From positions 3,003,857 through 3,067,856 of the forward strand of contig VZRN01000631.1 in the NCBI GenBank assembly GCA_013397935.1: a DNA stretch of 64,000 nt, in the 5' to 3' direction. The stretch comes from Dasyornis broadbenti (Eukaryota > Chordata > Aves > Passeriformes > Dasyornithidae). Under the pieces are notes generated by a model. That model was not told the origin of the DNA. It ran no database searches and saw only the letters and a program-made list of their open reading frames with translations. A program made the translations under genes and the position numbers. Positions 38,163 to 50,100 of this stretch are shown here, one piece after another (position 1 is the stretch's first letter; each line of letters begins with the position of its first letter).

Positions 38163-41100
38163 TTAGAGTTCCTGCTTCTCTCCACCAGCCACAGCGGAGT
38201 CTGACGCAACGGGAACTTTGCTGCTTCCAGCAAAAACAGTTTCCAAAGCAGCCTCCTGCTCCTCCAAAGTCACAGCAGCAGGGGCTCCTCTAACAGATGT
38301 GCTGGGAAAGGCAGGCCGCTGCTCCGTAATCCTTTCCAGGTCCACTGTTCTCCTACCTCTTCTTTTGCCCAGGATTTTGATGTAATTAGCCGGCACAAGT
38401 CCTGTTGTTTGGCCATCATAACTAGCCAGAAGCCAACCACGGATCTTGGGTTGCTGTTCTGAAGGCGAGAATGCAAACGCATCAAGTTACAAAGCTATTC
38501 AACACCACGGAACAAAACTACTCTGTAAGTTTTATTATAATGCAAGTTATCACTTAATGGGGAGAAAAAAATCAGTGTGGATGGGGAATTTGGTCAAATG
38601 AAGTGGTTTAGGAGTTTTTTGTTTTAATTTTCAGACTCTTACACTGTATCTTACTTCATATGTGATTAGAAAACAAACACAAAATTAAAAGTTTACCTTT
38701 GGGTGCTAATTTTAGCATGTCACCAGCACGGAAAGAAATTTCTTCTTCTGAGAGAGCATTGAAATCATATTCTGCTCTTCCAACCACATGGTCATCTTCT
38801 CCACTCGCCCAGTTACTAGACACTGCTTTCAAACACAAATTACGAGTTTATCTGCTTTCAGTTACAAAGTTTAGTGTGGTTTTTTCAAAGGAAAATGAAG
38901 AAAACACTTTCACTTCCTTACTAAAACTTTTCCACTAGAGTACTGACAGAAGTAACAAGCAAAGCATGATTTGTTGAGTTAATCCACCCAAAACTTGTCC
39001 CACCCAACCCAAACTGTCACATCTAATAGAAAGGTACCAAAAATAGAGAGGAACCATGATTCTGGAATCGCAGCTTCAACATGAAACCACATCCTAACTC
39101 GACTACAGGCTACTTAAGCAGGCTGTCACTTGTATCACATGCCTAAAATTCAGAACTGTTCCCCAGCATCTATTAATTACTGCTGCTGCAGTGTGAGATT
39201 AATCACCATACAGACAACAACAAAAGGAACAACGCACGCCGCACTTCTCTGGTGCTGCAGATCATCTTTACCTGTTTCTTCGTCACTGTATGTAGAAAGC
39301 AGCTTCCAAATCAGGTAAGGGCCTCCCATTATAACAGCAAAGAACAAGAAAATGGGCCAGGATTTTGCAGAGTTAGCCACCTTGTCTTCAAGGCCAGCAC
39401 GAGCTACTTTGCCCTCGCTCTCAGCCCACAAATCCTCATTCTCAGAGCTCTGCCGCAGACCCAGCAAGCGCTGCAGGCGTTGGTAGAGGTACCTTATAGT
39501 TCTCACTAGAGCAAAAGCTGAAAACACCTTGGTGAAGTGAATTTTGAGGCGGGAGAAGTGGTTGGCTACATCCAACACAGCTCTGAAGCTGTTGTAGACA
39601 GCTGAGAAGGTTGCATCCATCATCATGCTGACTGAGGCAAAGGCATGCACGATGCTTTCAATGGACTGAAAGGCACCTCTGCTGCTCTCTTCAGCCTGCT
39701 GGACAAACCTGCTGGGAGGAATGCTATCGGCACAGAAGCGGTTATAGCCCAGGCCTCCATAGCCATAGCTGTAGGGACTATAGCTTCCATAGAAAGAGGT
39801 GCCATATGAACCATAGCCTGGAGAGAAAGAACTGCTATATGCTGGCCTGAAAGTGCTCAGGCTGCTGCTTCCTGTTTGCTGGGATGGTCTTGGCAAAATG
39901 GGTGGAGGAATTCGTGCCACCACGGGCTGTCCGGGTCTGGTCAGCAGGTTGTCACCCAAGTCAGCAGACCTAAACAAATTCAGATAATCGAGATCAGCAC
40001 CCAAAGTTTAAATTTTCATTTCCACAGAGCCCTTGGCTAACTACATAAATACTGCCATGAGTTTCAGTAGTGCTGGGATAGGGAATCTGGGAGCCAAATA
40101 CTCAGTATGTTGTACAAAGTCTGTCAGAAGTGAACAATCTGGTCAGGAAACACAGGTCTTTCAAGGGGGAAAAAACCCACAATGAGATATTCAGTGTAAA
40201 CATGGAACTGGAATATACACATGGAAAAACTTTGCCTATTTATTCTGTCATTTATTGCATATTTATTGTATCAACACATGAAATACACAACCCAAAGCCA
40301 TCAAACCTGCTGCTCTAACACCCAGGTCATTCTTCTGCACATGAAAGCCTCTCATAGGCTCTACCAAGAATATTTATGAACTTTCTAATCTGAAAGCTTT
40401 ATTTTTCCAACACTTGTTCCCAGCTCTTCTATAAAATGAGCCAATGATACAGCAGGAAGAAAGCTTGAGAGCTCCTTTGAATCCACCCCTAAAGGGTGGC
40501 GTGACCTAATTGAAAATCTAAGTAATTATGCAACAATATGTGCAAGGGCTTTGGGGTCCCCAGCTGCCTCCTCTACCCAAACTACATGATCACGTTTGTG
40601 CAGGTTGTCAGGGGATCAAATCTACTACTGATAAGTGTTGGCAGAAAGAGGTATTATGACGCCATTGTTTGTACTTAATTTAGTAATCTTTTCCTTTGTA
40701 TGCCCATAAGTTTAAGTCACTTTATCAATGCCCTTTGTAATAAGACTCTGCAAGTACTTGAATTCTGTCAAGCAGCTTTTTGTCCAACTTCTGCCATTTC
40801 ATTAAAAAATATACGTGTTTCGTTCACATATTATCACCCTAAAAGACAAAAATACTTTCTTTCTCATGTTTACTGCCTCATCCCATGACTTCTCATTTCT
40901 GTAGTCCATTAAATTCACAGCAAAAGAAGAAAAGTCAAAGCATTGGAATTGCTGTGGAGCTGCCGCTTGCTGAACTATTTCCATACAAGGCAGGGAACAG
41001 CTTCCTCTCAGCAAAACTTACAGGTTTCCACAGCAAAGAATAATATTTGTATTTTTACACTGCTTGCTTTTTCCATCACAGACTGTAACTCTCTCAGCAG

Positions 41101-42005
41101 TTACAAACAGGAGGAGAAATAAGTTATTATCCCAGCAAACAGAGCTACTGTAACCCAGTAAGTCACACTAGAGTCGTCCCCCCAGTAGTCAACTTGGGAC
41201 ACCCCACTTTAAAGCCCCTTGAAGCCATTTAAGACGGGGTAAATAAACCCAGAATGAAAAATTAACACCATATTGCTGGCTCAGCAAGCTGCAGAGAACA
41301 CAGCGAAGCTTCTGTTCAATGTTTAGTGTTGGGCCAACCTTTTGCCCAGTTTCAGCTCCCTCTATTTGCAATCACCAGCACCAGGTGAAAAACAAGACAA
41401 ATATTCAGCCATCGAGCGAGCTTCCCTCGTCTTCTCATAAGAAGGAAGGAGTTTACAAACACTTTCTGTCTATCTTTCTCCACGAGCAGGTTGGATTTTC
41501 TGGGAGAAGATGAGAATACACACGAGACTGACAACACACAGGAATCTTCTCCAAGTCCTGGGGGTGACACGCAGCTCCCCTAGTGCTGCAGAGACTCGGG
41601 GGCTCAAAGAGCTCCACAACCCCAGGAATGGACTGTGAACTCACTCTATTCACCGGTGACAACACAGCTTTCCCTTCCCCACACCACACCGCACACGCAG
41701 CTCCCCACTGACACCAGAGGGGTTAGAGCTCCGAGCCCCCCACGGGGACGCCCCACCTAAGGCCACCTCTCCCCGCCCGGCACAAGCCCCTCACCGTGCG
41801 GCACCGCCCCGGATCGCCCACCCCGGCCGGGCCCGACCTTTGAGCCCACCCCAGGGGAGCGGGCGCGGCCAGCCCGAGGCGGCGAACACCCACGGCCGCC
41901 GCGGCGGGGACACCCGAGGAGGGACGCCCGCACTCACTGGAAGGCGGGCGCTGTGCCCGGCAGCCGCCGGGACTCCCAGGGCTTGGGCGGCGGCGTCCCC
42001 GCCAT
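38163..42005 (-). CDS. PEX13: Peroxisomal biogenesis factor 13 (peroxin-13)
   Basis: Complete CDS, 395 codons in 4 exons: 41938-42005, 39272-39969, 38697-38822, 38163-38458. PEX13 is an integral peroxisomal membrane protein of the docking complex with PEX14 that receives PEX5/PEX7 carrying matrix-protein cargo. The N-terminus (MAGTPPPKPWESRR) is proline-rich. A Tyr/Gly/Ser-rich, FG/YG-like segment follows at about 60-100 (SYGTSFYGSYSPYSYGYGG). The central conserved block includes ESSRGAFQSIESIVHAFASV, and a hydrophobic segment near 225-245 ends in GGPYLIWKLLS. The SH3 domain spans about 269-328, with AEYDF, SEEEISFRAGDML, RGWLLAS and GLVPANYIKIL. The tail ends EKQEL. The human protein is 403 residues. 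The start ATG reads ATGGCGGGG inside the CpG island and is the only suitable one. The gene is head-to-head with PUS10. Confidence 0.97.
39970..41937 (-). other. PEX13 intron 1
   Basis: Bounded by GTGAGT (donor, 41932-41937) and GTTTAG (acceptor, just right of 39969). The left part is AT-rich; from about 41.7 kb it enters the CpG island. No exon or repeat recognised. Confidence 0.8.
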
Positions 42006-42033
42006 CGCGCCCCCTCAGCCCCGCTCGGCCCGC

Positions 42034-42151
42034 CTTCGGCCTCGCTCGGCTCCGCTTCGGCCCCGCTTCGGCCTCGCTCGGCTTCGCTTCGGTCCCGCTT
42101 CGGCCTCGCTCGGCTTCGCTTCGGTCCCGCTTCGGCCTCGCTCGACTCTCG
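42034..42151. repeat. 32-bp tandem repeat in PEX13/PUS10 promoter
   Basis: Units start at 42034, 42066, 42098 and 42130 (the last partial, 22 bases). The unit begins CTTCGGCCTCGCTCGGCT. Copies 2 and 3 are identical; copy 1 differs slightly. An internal CTTCGG/CTCGG half-period is also visible. The array starts 29 bases upstream of the PEX13 ATG, so it is in the 5' UTR or core promoter. Confidence 0.93.
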
Positions 42152-42356
42152 TTCGACCCCAGCTAGGCCTCACTCGGCCCCGCTCGGTTCGGGGTCGGCC
42201 CCGCCCACTGGCAGGCACCACGAGGGAACGCCGAGCTATTCCACCAGCCGCCCCGCGGGCACGGCGCCCTGCCGCACCGGCCGAGCGATGCGCTCTGCTG
42301 CTCTACTGAGTGATCCTGTGCCGGCTCCGCGGGCCGCCGAGCGAAGGGTGAGCGGG

Positions 42357-42412
42357 ACCGGGAATGGGAAATGGGAGAGGAATGGGAATGGGAATGGGAA
42401 AGGAGCGGGAGC
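42357..42412 (+). repeat. GGGAAT-type short repeat, quadruplex-capable
   Basis: At least six GGG runs separated by short AAT/AAAT/AGAGGAAT spacers, including three adjacent GGGAAT units at 42384-42401. It sits immediately after the inferred PUS10 5' UTR donor. Confidence 0.75.
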
Positions 42413-43059
42413 GGCGCCCGTCTCTGGTGCCTCCGACCTGCGGCGGCGCGGCGCTGTGCTGAGCGGGCCCCGTTCCTCCGCACCCCTCCTGCTCAGCCCG
42501 CAGTGTGGGGGGCAATGGGGCCCCTTTTCAGACATGGAGCGCTGAGCCCCCCGCAGTCCTGAGGCTCGGGCCGGAACGCGGGTCCTGATCCCTCTCCCCA
42601 CTCGGGTATGATGGGTCCTGAGCTCAGCCCTGAGGTGCTGGGCCGGAGCGGGGGCCCTGATTCCTCCCCCCACATGGCCACAAAATATCACAAATATTGC
42701 CACATTTGCCCTAATGTGTCACACAGTGCCAGTATTTCAGTCTCATGAAGGTGAATTGAGGTTACAGTTACCTAAAAGTATTTTTGTTTGTGTTTGCTGT
42801 TTCTTTTCGAAAATAGGTTTGAAGTTTTCCAGGCAGCCCTTGGTTTCTACAGCTTCCCGCAAAGAGACCAAGCCCAGGACAAACGAAATTCATTGAGTTA
42901 ATTAACAGTTCCATGCTGTGGAGGTTTTCCATGGCTGCAGTATTTCTGTGCAGGGTACTCCTGAGCAGGATTGGATATTCCAGGTCTAACAGGCTGTGGT
43001 TGGCATGAAGAACTTGGATATATGCCGTCTCTAAATGGGCTCTAGGGACACAAAAACCA

Positions 43060-43290
43060 GGAGGGTACCAAATGTTGCTTGCAGGAGCTAAACCCAAACC
43101 AAAATCAGGTGGTTCATCAGGCTGTAGGTATTGTGGAATTCCTTGCCAAAGGATGTAGAGGCAAAAGAATTGTAGACACTGGAGGAAGGATCTGTTAAGG
43201 TTCACTAACGGGCAAACCACACTTGGTCAAAGGAATCCCCCAAAACCAGGAATAACTGGAGGCAGAGACCACCTTGCGTACGCGTGTGCT
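43060..43290 (+). mobile_element. Possible ancient CR1-like LINE fragment
   Basis: The segment TGGAATTCCTTGCCAAAGGA near 43134, followed by an ACTGGAGGA-containing stretch and ACTGGAGGCAGAGACCACCT near 43256, recalls the 3' region of old sauropsid CR1/L3-type elements. Divergence is high and the ends are uncertain. It lies in PUS10 intron 1. Confidence 0.3.
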
Positions 43291-44195
43291 CTGTACACAC
43301 ATATTTTCCTGTGGCAGCAGTTTATTCCCACCTTGGGTGACAATGGACTGGTTAAACCTTTGGTCTGAACAACTGTGGTTATCCTTATGTGCCTCCTGAA
43401 GTTTCCTGGATGTCCAGTAAGGGTGAGCACCTCACTGGGAATCTCTCATCTTCCATATTTTCCAAAAAAATGCTGAGTTCTACCCCATTATGAAATTTCA
43501 GCCCAAAAAAATCAGTCTGCTCTGAAGTTCTGGGCAGAGAGAATGACAGGAAATCAAATTAGCCATGATATTTTAGGGGGAAAAAATGCATTTTGAGATT
43601 TCTCACAGAAACATGAGTCCTACATTGAGATGGAAAATAAATCTTAAAAAAATTGGAGGGGCTAATGGATACAAAAGGCTTTCTTTGCCTTTAGGGCTTT
43701 GTCTGACAAAAGGAGATGGCAGGGGTTGTTTGAGGCTCGATTTTATTCCCTTGTGATTTTAACACACTGATTCTTTAGTCACTGCAATTTTAGGAGGAGT
43801 TTCCATTTTAAATTGGGCATAATATCTCTTAGCTCCACTCTCCTTCATTCAGTGAAGATTAACATGTTCCTTTACCCAAGATAAAAATGGGCAAAAGCTC
43901 AGCATTCCCTCATCAGAACACTTGAGTTCAGGTTTTCTACGAAAATGAGCTTTTCCCACAGTCAGTGGTCTTTTTGGATTGGTCTTCCACTTCTCTTGTG
44001 CCTACGATTTAAAACAAACGTGTATCCTAAATTTTCCCTGGAGGACAAAAACCAATTCCAGTTATTCTAAATATGGTGCATTAAGTCTCAGTTGAGTCTT
44101 TTTATTATTGAATTGCCAAACTGTGTTTATTCTAAACTTTTTCTGGGGTTTTTTGTTTTTTTTTTTCCCTGTGCTGAATTTTAGAATTACCCAAC

Positions 44196-47100
44196 ATGTC
44201 TTCACTAACAGAGAAGGACAGACCAATTGTTCAGCTGTTACTCAACGCTGGCACTTGCCCACGATGTATTTTGAGGTTCTGCTGCGTGGGATCACAGGTG
44301 CTTTATAGACATCCACACCAGGTTTGTCCTTTGTTATGTTCTCGGGCTCTTTGCTGGAGAGGAAGAAGCTTTGCAAAAGGAGTTATGAAAAACCGCTTTT
44401 TCCTTTAATGTAAAGGAAATTTACACTAAGTTCTAGAACCCCCACCTAAGTCTGCTCTCTCTTTTTATACTATAGTGGCCAACTCTCTTCCTGGGCTAGT
44501 AGAGTTGGAGGAATTAAATTCTAACATAATCTGAATGCACCAAGTATCTCTTTTCATTGAGTAGTGGTGGGGCAAAGATAAAAGTGTTTCTGCAAGTCAG
44601 GTCTGGAAACTGTTTTCATTCTTGGATGACAAACAAGTCTGTTCAGCTCCATTTTCTCTGGAAATCTCTATTTTGAGAGAAATGCAGCTTGGAGCTGTTT
44701 AATTGTGTCTTAAAGATGTCTTTGGGTATAAATTCCAAGTTGCTGATTGCATTCGCTAAGGCTCAAATGGAATGGGTAGTACTGCATTATGGAACTGTGT
44801 TTGTTAAAGAGGAAAAAACAACCACAGTGTGATTCCTCTGTTTGTGTTAGGATTTGATGAAGAAGTTACAGGAATTTCTGAAAAACAATCAGGAAAAAGA
44901 AAGCGCAGTCTCTTTGGACGTGGTTGACCCACCTTGTAAGAGAATCAGATTTGAACACAGTGAAGAAGGTGCTGATGATCTGAACCACAACGGAGCCATC
45001 CCGCAGGTTCCCTCGGCTGGCGATGGAAATGCTGCAACGGAGAGCTCAGCTGTGAAGGTTTGCAACGTGTGTTTGGGAATTCTTCAGGAGTTCTGTGAGG
45101 CTGACTTCGTTAAAAAGGTGAATACCTGTTCTTAGTGTTTTGGGGTACTTTTTTTGGAGCTTGTTTATGTTGGGGCCTACAGTATAGAGCTGGTGACTAA
45201 AAACACCGTGCAGTTTTTTTGGTTTTTTGAAAGATATGCTTTCTATTTCTTTTGAAAGAAAGAGACCAGAAAACAAACTGAAATATTTTCCTATTTTAAA
45301 TATTTGAAATGTAGATGGCACCATTCAACTCCAACATCCTGCTCCTGGGCAGTGTTTGCACACCTGGCCGCTGGGAAGTTGCATCTTTGGTGGGACTGAA
45401 TTTTGCCCAGACTCGTCATAGTGGCACTTTTTAAAAAAAATAGCAGTGCAGGTGCAATGGAATGACTGCAGGGAGCACACTTTCCTAAGGAAAGAACTAA
45501 CAGATACGTGGTTACATGAATTTAGGAGATGACCTGAGGTTCAGCTGCTTTCAAGGAAAACCTCAGTGGAACTGGCGACCTCTCTTCACTTTTTATGTGA
45601 CAGGAAAATGAAGAGTCATCAAGTGCTGTTCCCTAATTTACATGTTTCTAATACAGCATGAACTTGTCTTTGTGAAGTACCACAGAGGAAGAAAATGTTT
45701 TAGTGATACAACGGATTGTGAATAATAGAGAAAATGTGAGTTAGGAGAGAATGTGGGCACAGAGTGTTGCAAACACCATCTCTGAGCAATCAAATTGCTC
45801 ATGTGACAAACTGAAATATCAGCTAGAAAATTCACACTGGCATCTGAGATGTTTAACAGACTTCTAATAGAAAAGGATTTGCTTTAATAGCAGGAATGTA
45901 TCAAAACTGGGACTAGACAGAAAGCATAGTATGTAGTTTCTGTTGTTGCAGAACATAATTGTTTCTTTTTTGTTTCCGTTGGCAGAACATGTATCTTTTT
46001 ACAGAATCCGCCGCTGAGGTTTGTTTCAGCGTTACTCTCCTCAGTAGCAATGGAAAATCAGACAGCTCTTGTTAAGGCACCACAAAACCTAATTATTTGA
46101 TAAATAAATTTCCTTATCTGAGATGCTGATTTCACCCAAAATTTCAATATACAATTGGTCTTGGCCTTAAAATAGGGAGTTTGGATTTTTCATAGCACTG
46201 AGGATACAGTTTATTAGTAATTTTTTTTCACAGGACAAAAAGGCTTGTATTTCAATAAGTTGTTAGTGAGCCCTCTGGTTTGTATGTTGGGCATCTCTCT
46301 GAATGTGTGTTAACATGAATTCACAGTGGTTATGTAGAATAAAGATTATCAAGATTAAAGTATTTTAAAGATTAATACTAAGCTCCTTCTCTAACAGGTG
46401 TGCCAAAAAGTTAATTCTGCTGACTACCAGTTCACTAGTTTTGTATTTTCTGTGTCATTACCCCCACAACTGTCTGTCAGAGAGGTAAGTAACTTAAATA
46501 ATTAAATACGTATTTAAGAAAGTAACTGGAATGTACGAGCTGAAGGTGGTTTGATTTTTAATTGTTACTGCTTTAAAAAACCAAAAACACATGCTGGAAG
46601 TGAACTCTGCTCTCCCCTTCCTTGTGGGTGTAATTAATAAAGCATCTGAGTCACTTCAGTTTTCAGTTAGCCCAGGAGTCACTTTACGTCTGAAAACCTA
46701 AAAGGAGTTTGTTTAAACCCTCGGTGAATTGTTCCCTTCGGTGCAGATGCCAGCCCCGCTTTGTGGATCTTCTCGCAGACAGAACTGCACAGCTGGTGCC
46801 TTTCCAGGGATAAATGATAATTGGTAGTGCAGAATACAAATCAAGGAATTTGAGGACGAACTCTCGAAGTGTTCAGCATTTTAAATGATGGGAAAATACA
46901 CTTAGTTGTGAGGTATTTTGCAATCTTCCCCTGCTTTCTGATATAAAGTGATGCAAAAGTGGCGTTTTAAAAGGCAACGTGTAAATCTGTACAATAGATG
47001 CCTGCTGTGGTTAAGATGTGGGGGGAGCTTCAGTGAACATGGCAGACAGAAGCGCAGATGGTGTTGGATTTATATGTAAAGCTGTGGTGAGGTCTCTTGC

Positions 47101-50100
47101 TCCCACACGGTTTGTTAAATAATCTGCTGCACTCGGAGTGGTGATTTGTGCTGTTAGTTCTGGCATCTTGGGCAACTGCCAGTGTCATAGCTAACAAATA
47201 TCCTACTCCTGAATCTTCTGGAACACAAGATTCTTTACTTCCCATCTTAGACTGAGCGAAACTGGTGTGTTTGCTTTGTTCTTTCTGGCTGGGTGAGCTG
47301 CCCTTATTCCCATTTTGCTTTATGATGCCTCCAAAAAATGAGGTATGTCAAAAAGCACTTTCAGGCTGGGTGAGCATTGGGATGCCTGTGGTGCTCTGGG
47401 AAACCCCAAACCTAGGTCAGACTGCACCAAGTTTTACTCCAGCTTTAAGCCTGGTGTAAGCTGAGGTGTTTAAAAAGCACCTGGCGTTTGCAGGAAGCCT
47501 CGGTAGAGGGTGGTGTTGCATTGCAGTTCAGGTGAGGGATGTCCTCACACTGCCTGGGCCTGGTGTTTCAGCAGTGCTGGGGACAGCCAGGGGCGTAAGA
47601 GTTGTGGTGTGGGCCCAGAAATTAGTAGAGGGAGTGTAATCAGTGAGTAGAAGGCTCCAAAACTGGATCTGTTCCCTTTGGAAGCAGTTTTGGTTTGACT
47701 GGGAGAAGGTTTGGATTAAGAAGTTCCTGCTGTCCCTTCTGTTGCATCCCCTCCGGTCTTGCCAAATGCTAAACCAGCTGTTTGCTCCAACTGCAGGGGT
47801 AAAAAGGGGCGATAGCGGAGGAAGAACTTTAAAAATCATGGGGTTTTATTTACTTCCTATCTGTTTATCACTTAAAAAAATAGTTGGTGATACATTCCCT
47901 GTTTTAAAGAAACGCAGCAATATAAAATGTAAAAATGTCTGAAAATATCAAAATCAAAAATCATAAATCAAAATATCTCAAAATGCTTTGTGCTGAAAAG
48001 AGGTGGTTTGTTAAATTTTGCTTTTAATTCTTTGACCTGCTCTGTACAAGAACGTGTGTAATCCTATCATCAGAGGACACCCAAAGGCAGCCTCCCTGCC
48101 ATTGCCCTCTGCGGTGACACACAGATTCTTTTTCTCCATCATCTTTTTAGCAAAAAAACCAGAAACTGCCTTTCACTATTACCTTCAACTCATTTAATTA
48201 TGACAGTTGTCATCCTGCCAAGTCTAAAATGTATGAGAGGAGCTGGAGAAGAGTGGGACATAAAATCTGCATTTGCATAGTATTTGTATCTGTGATGCAA
48301 GGAAGCAATTGCCTCTTTCCACAAGTAGGAGATTTGATTGAAATAAATCATAAATACAGGAGTCCCAAGTTTATGTCAGACAACTCTATTAGAATATGAA
48401 GTGAGTCGTGCCCTTCAGAAGGGTGACTGTTGGCTCTGCCTGTGGTCTCAGTCGTGATCCATCATCCTGGTACTTGCTACAAGGACATTGATGCAAATAA
48501 CATCTGTAGTCATTACTCCCTGTAGGGCTGGCTGTGCCTCATCCTGGAATTCCCCATCTCCAAGCTCTTTTCTAATACAGTGAAACAACGCTGTGGCTGG
48601 GATTGCACATGGTATTTCAACTGTTGCCACTGTGCTCCCTCAGATAGCAGCAGAATAATATCCTGCAGCTTGTAATCAATACAGTGCCCGAGCTGCTGTA
48701 TTCCAGAGATGTATTTGCTGCTAAGCATTGCCCTGCAGGCTTCAGCTCTGTAATGAACATTTTTCATTTTCAAACCACTTCACAAACATGAAGTAATTAC
48801 GAAGTAGAGGGATCTGATCCCTTGCTCCATGTACAGCTGGGAGAAAGGAGAGGGGTTTGGCTGGCTTGGTGGTTGAATGTGATTTGGAATTTGGGATCTT
48901 TTGGCTTCTGTGCTTGCAGTACCCTCATCTATTGTTTCCCCCTAATTGAAGGGGAAAAGTAATTTCTATAATTCTCTTTCAACTTGGAAGTCAAAAGAGA
49001 GAAGATGAAATTTGACCTGTGGTCCCATTTTAGCATAGCTGCTCATGTGCAGAAGTTTTGTCTATTTTGCGGTTGTATCCCCAGAAAACAGGGAAAAGGA
49101 GTGAGATTAGCCTCCCCACTGAGTCGCAAGCCTGCATGTGCTCTAAAACAAGGCATGGGAGGGGTTTTTTTGCAAATTGGCATTTGTCAAATGCAGGTTC
49201 CCAGGCCCATTTCTGTGGTTGTCATATCCTCTAGTTCAGAGCTACGTTCAAGGAATTTCAATTGAAGCTATTTTTATTTATGATTTTATCTGGGTTATTA
49301 TGCAAACAGGATTACAATATACTTCAAGTGAAGCAGCCTTACTCATACTGTCTGCAAATGCAGGACAATGAATCACAGTGAATTTGAGCAAACAGCATTC
49401 CATCAGTACAACTGTATTCGTTTTGTTCAGCAGTGTGTGGGTTTGTGTATCGTGTTTCTAACAAAGTTCGTGTCCTCTCTCCACCGTCCCTCTTTCCTCT
49501 TAATATTTCTAGCACTGTTTTTAGGGTTCCCTCATTCTTTTAGATGTACCAAAGGAAGGGTGATAGACTTATTTTTTTGATTGAGTTCCTTATCAGCATG
49601 GAGAAGAGATGTATGATGTGGTTCCTTCTGATAGCCATGTGATCCTGGTCCTACTCCTTGAAGTTTGAGACATATATTCAAACCTCTTCCTTAGAATTAT
49701 ATCCTTGACAATGTCAGTAATTCTTTCAGCAGATTTTGGGGGAGGTTATTCTGTAAGTATATGAAGAATGAAAGACAGGGAAGGGAGTTAAAGGTCTGGA
49801 ACCTACAGACTGAACACTGTTTCACTGTGGTTGTTTGAAATCCAACAACTTGATTTTTAGAATTAATCTTCAGCGGGGATGGTGACACAGACTGAATTGA
49901 GTGTCCAGGTTCTGTTAGTTAAAGTGGTTTCCTGCCAGTCCTAATGTACTCTGTAGTTGTCGTTAGTAGAAGAGAACTGAAAGTGTTGTTGTGCTTCATT
50001 GTAGGAAGTTTTGAGGGGAGTTTCTCTCTTCTTATTGTTAGAGAACTCAAGCATTTGTACTTAAAGCTCCCTCTGATTTCTAGAATTGTTCCTTCTGTTC

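Larger units (their letters stand above)
41700..42680. promoter_or_regulatory. CpG island, bidirectional PEX13/PUS10 promoter
   Basis: GC- and CpG-rich DNA surrounds the PEX13 ATG (42005, minus) and extends toward PUS10 (plus). A GC-box (CCCCGCCC) occurs near 42192. A plausible PUS10 5' UTR donor, AAGG followed by GTGAGC, is at 42347/42348 and would pair with the TTTTAG acceptor before 44185. The two start sites would then be under about 350 bp apart, matching the head-to-head arrangement known in mammals. The ATGGCGG context at the PEX13 start resembles a YY1 element. Confidence 0.8.
42348..44184 (+). other. PUS10: Inferred PUS10 intron 1 (5' UTR intron)
   Basis: The exon with the start codon begins at 44185, after GAATTTTAG, leaving an 11-base 5' leader before the ATG. 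The upstream non-coding exon is inferred in the CpG island with its donor at 42348. A possible CR1-like fragment lies at 43060-43290; otherwise nothing recognised. Confidence 0.55.

Noticed and set aside
41840..42703. Several overlapping GC-rich open frames on both strands around the CpG island
   Set aside because: Long frames arise because TAA/TAG/TGA are rare in this composition and because of the 32-bp repeat. Only the PEX13 first exon here has homology and a proper donor.
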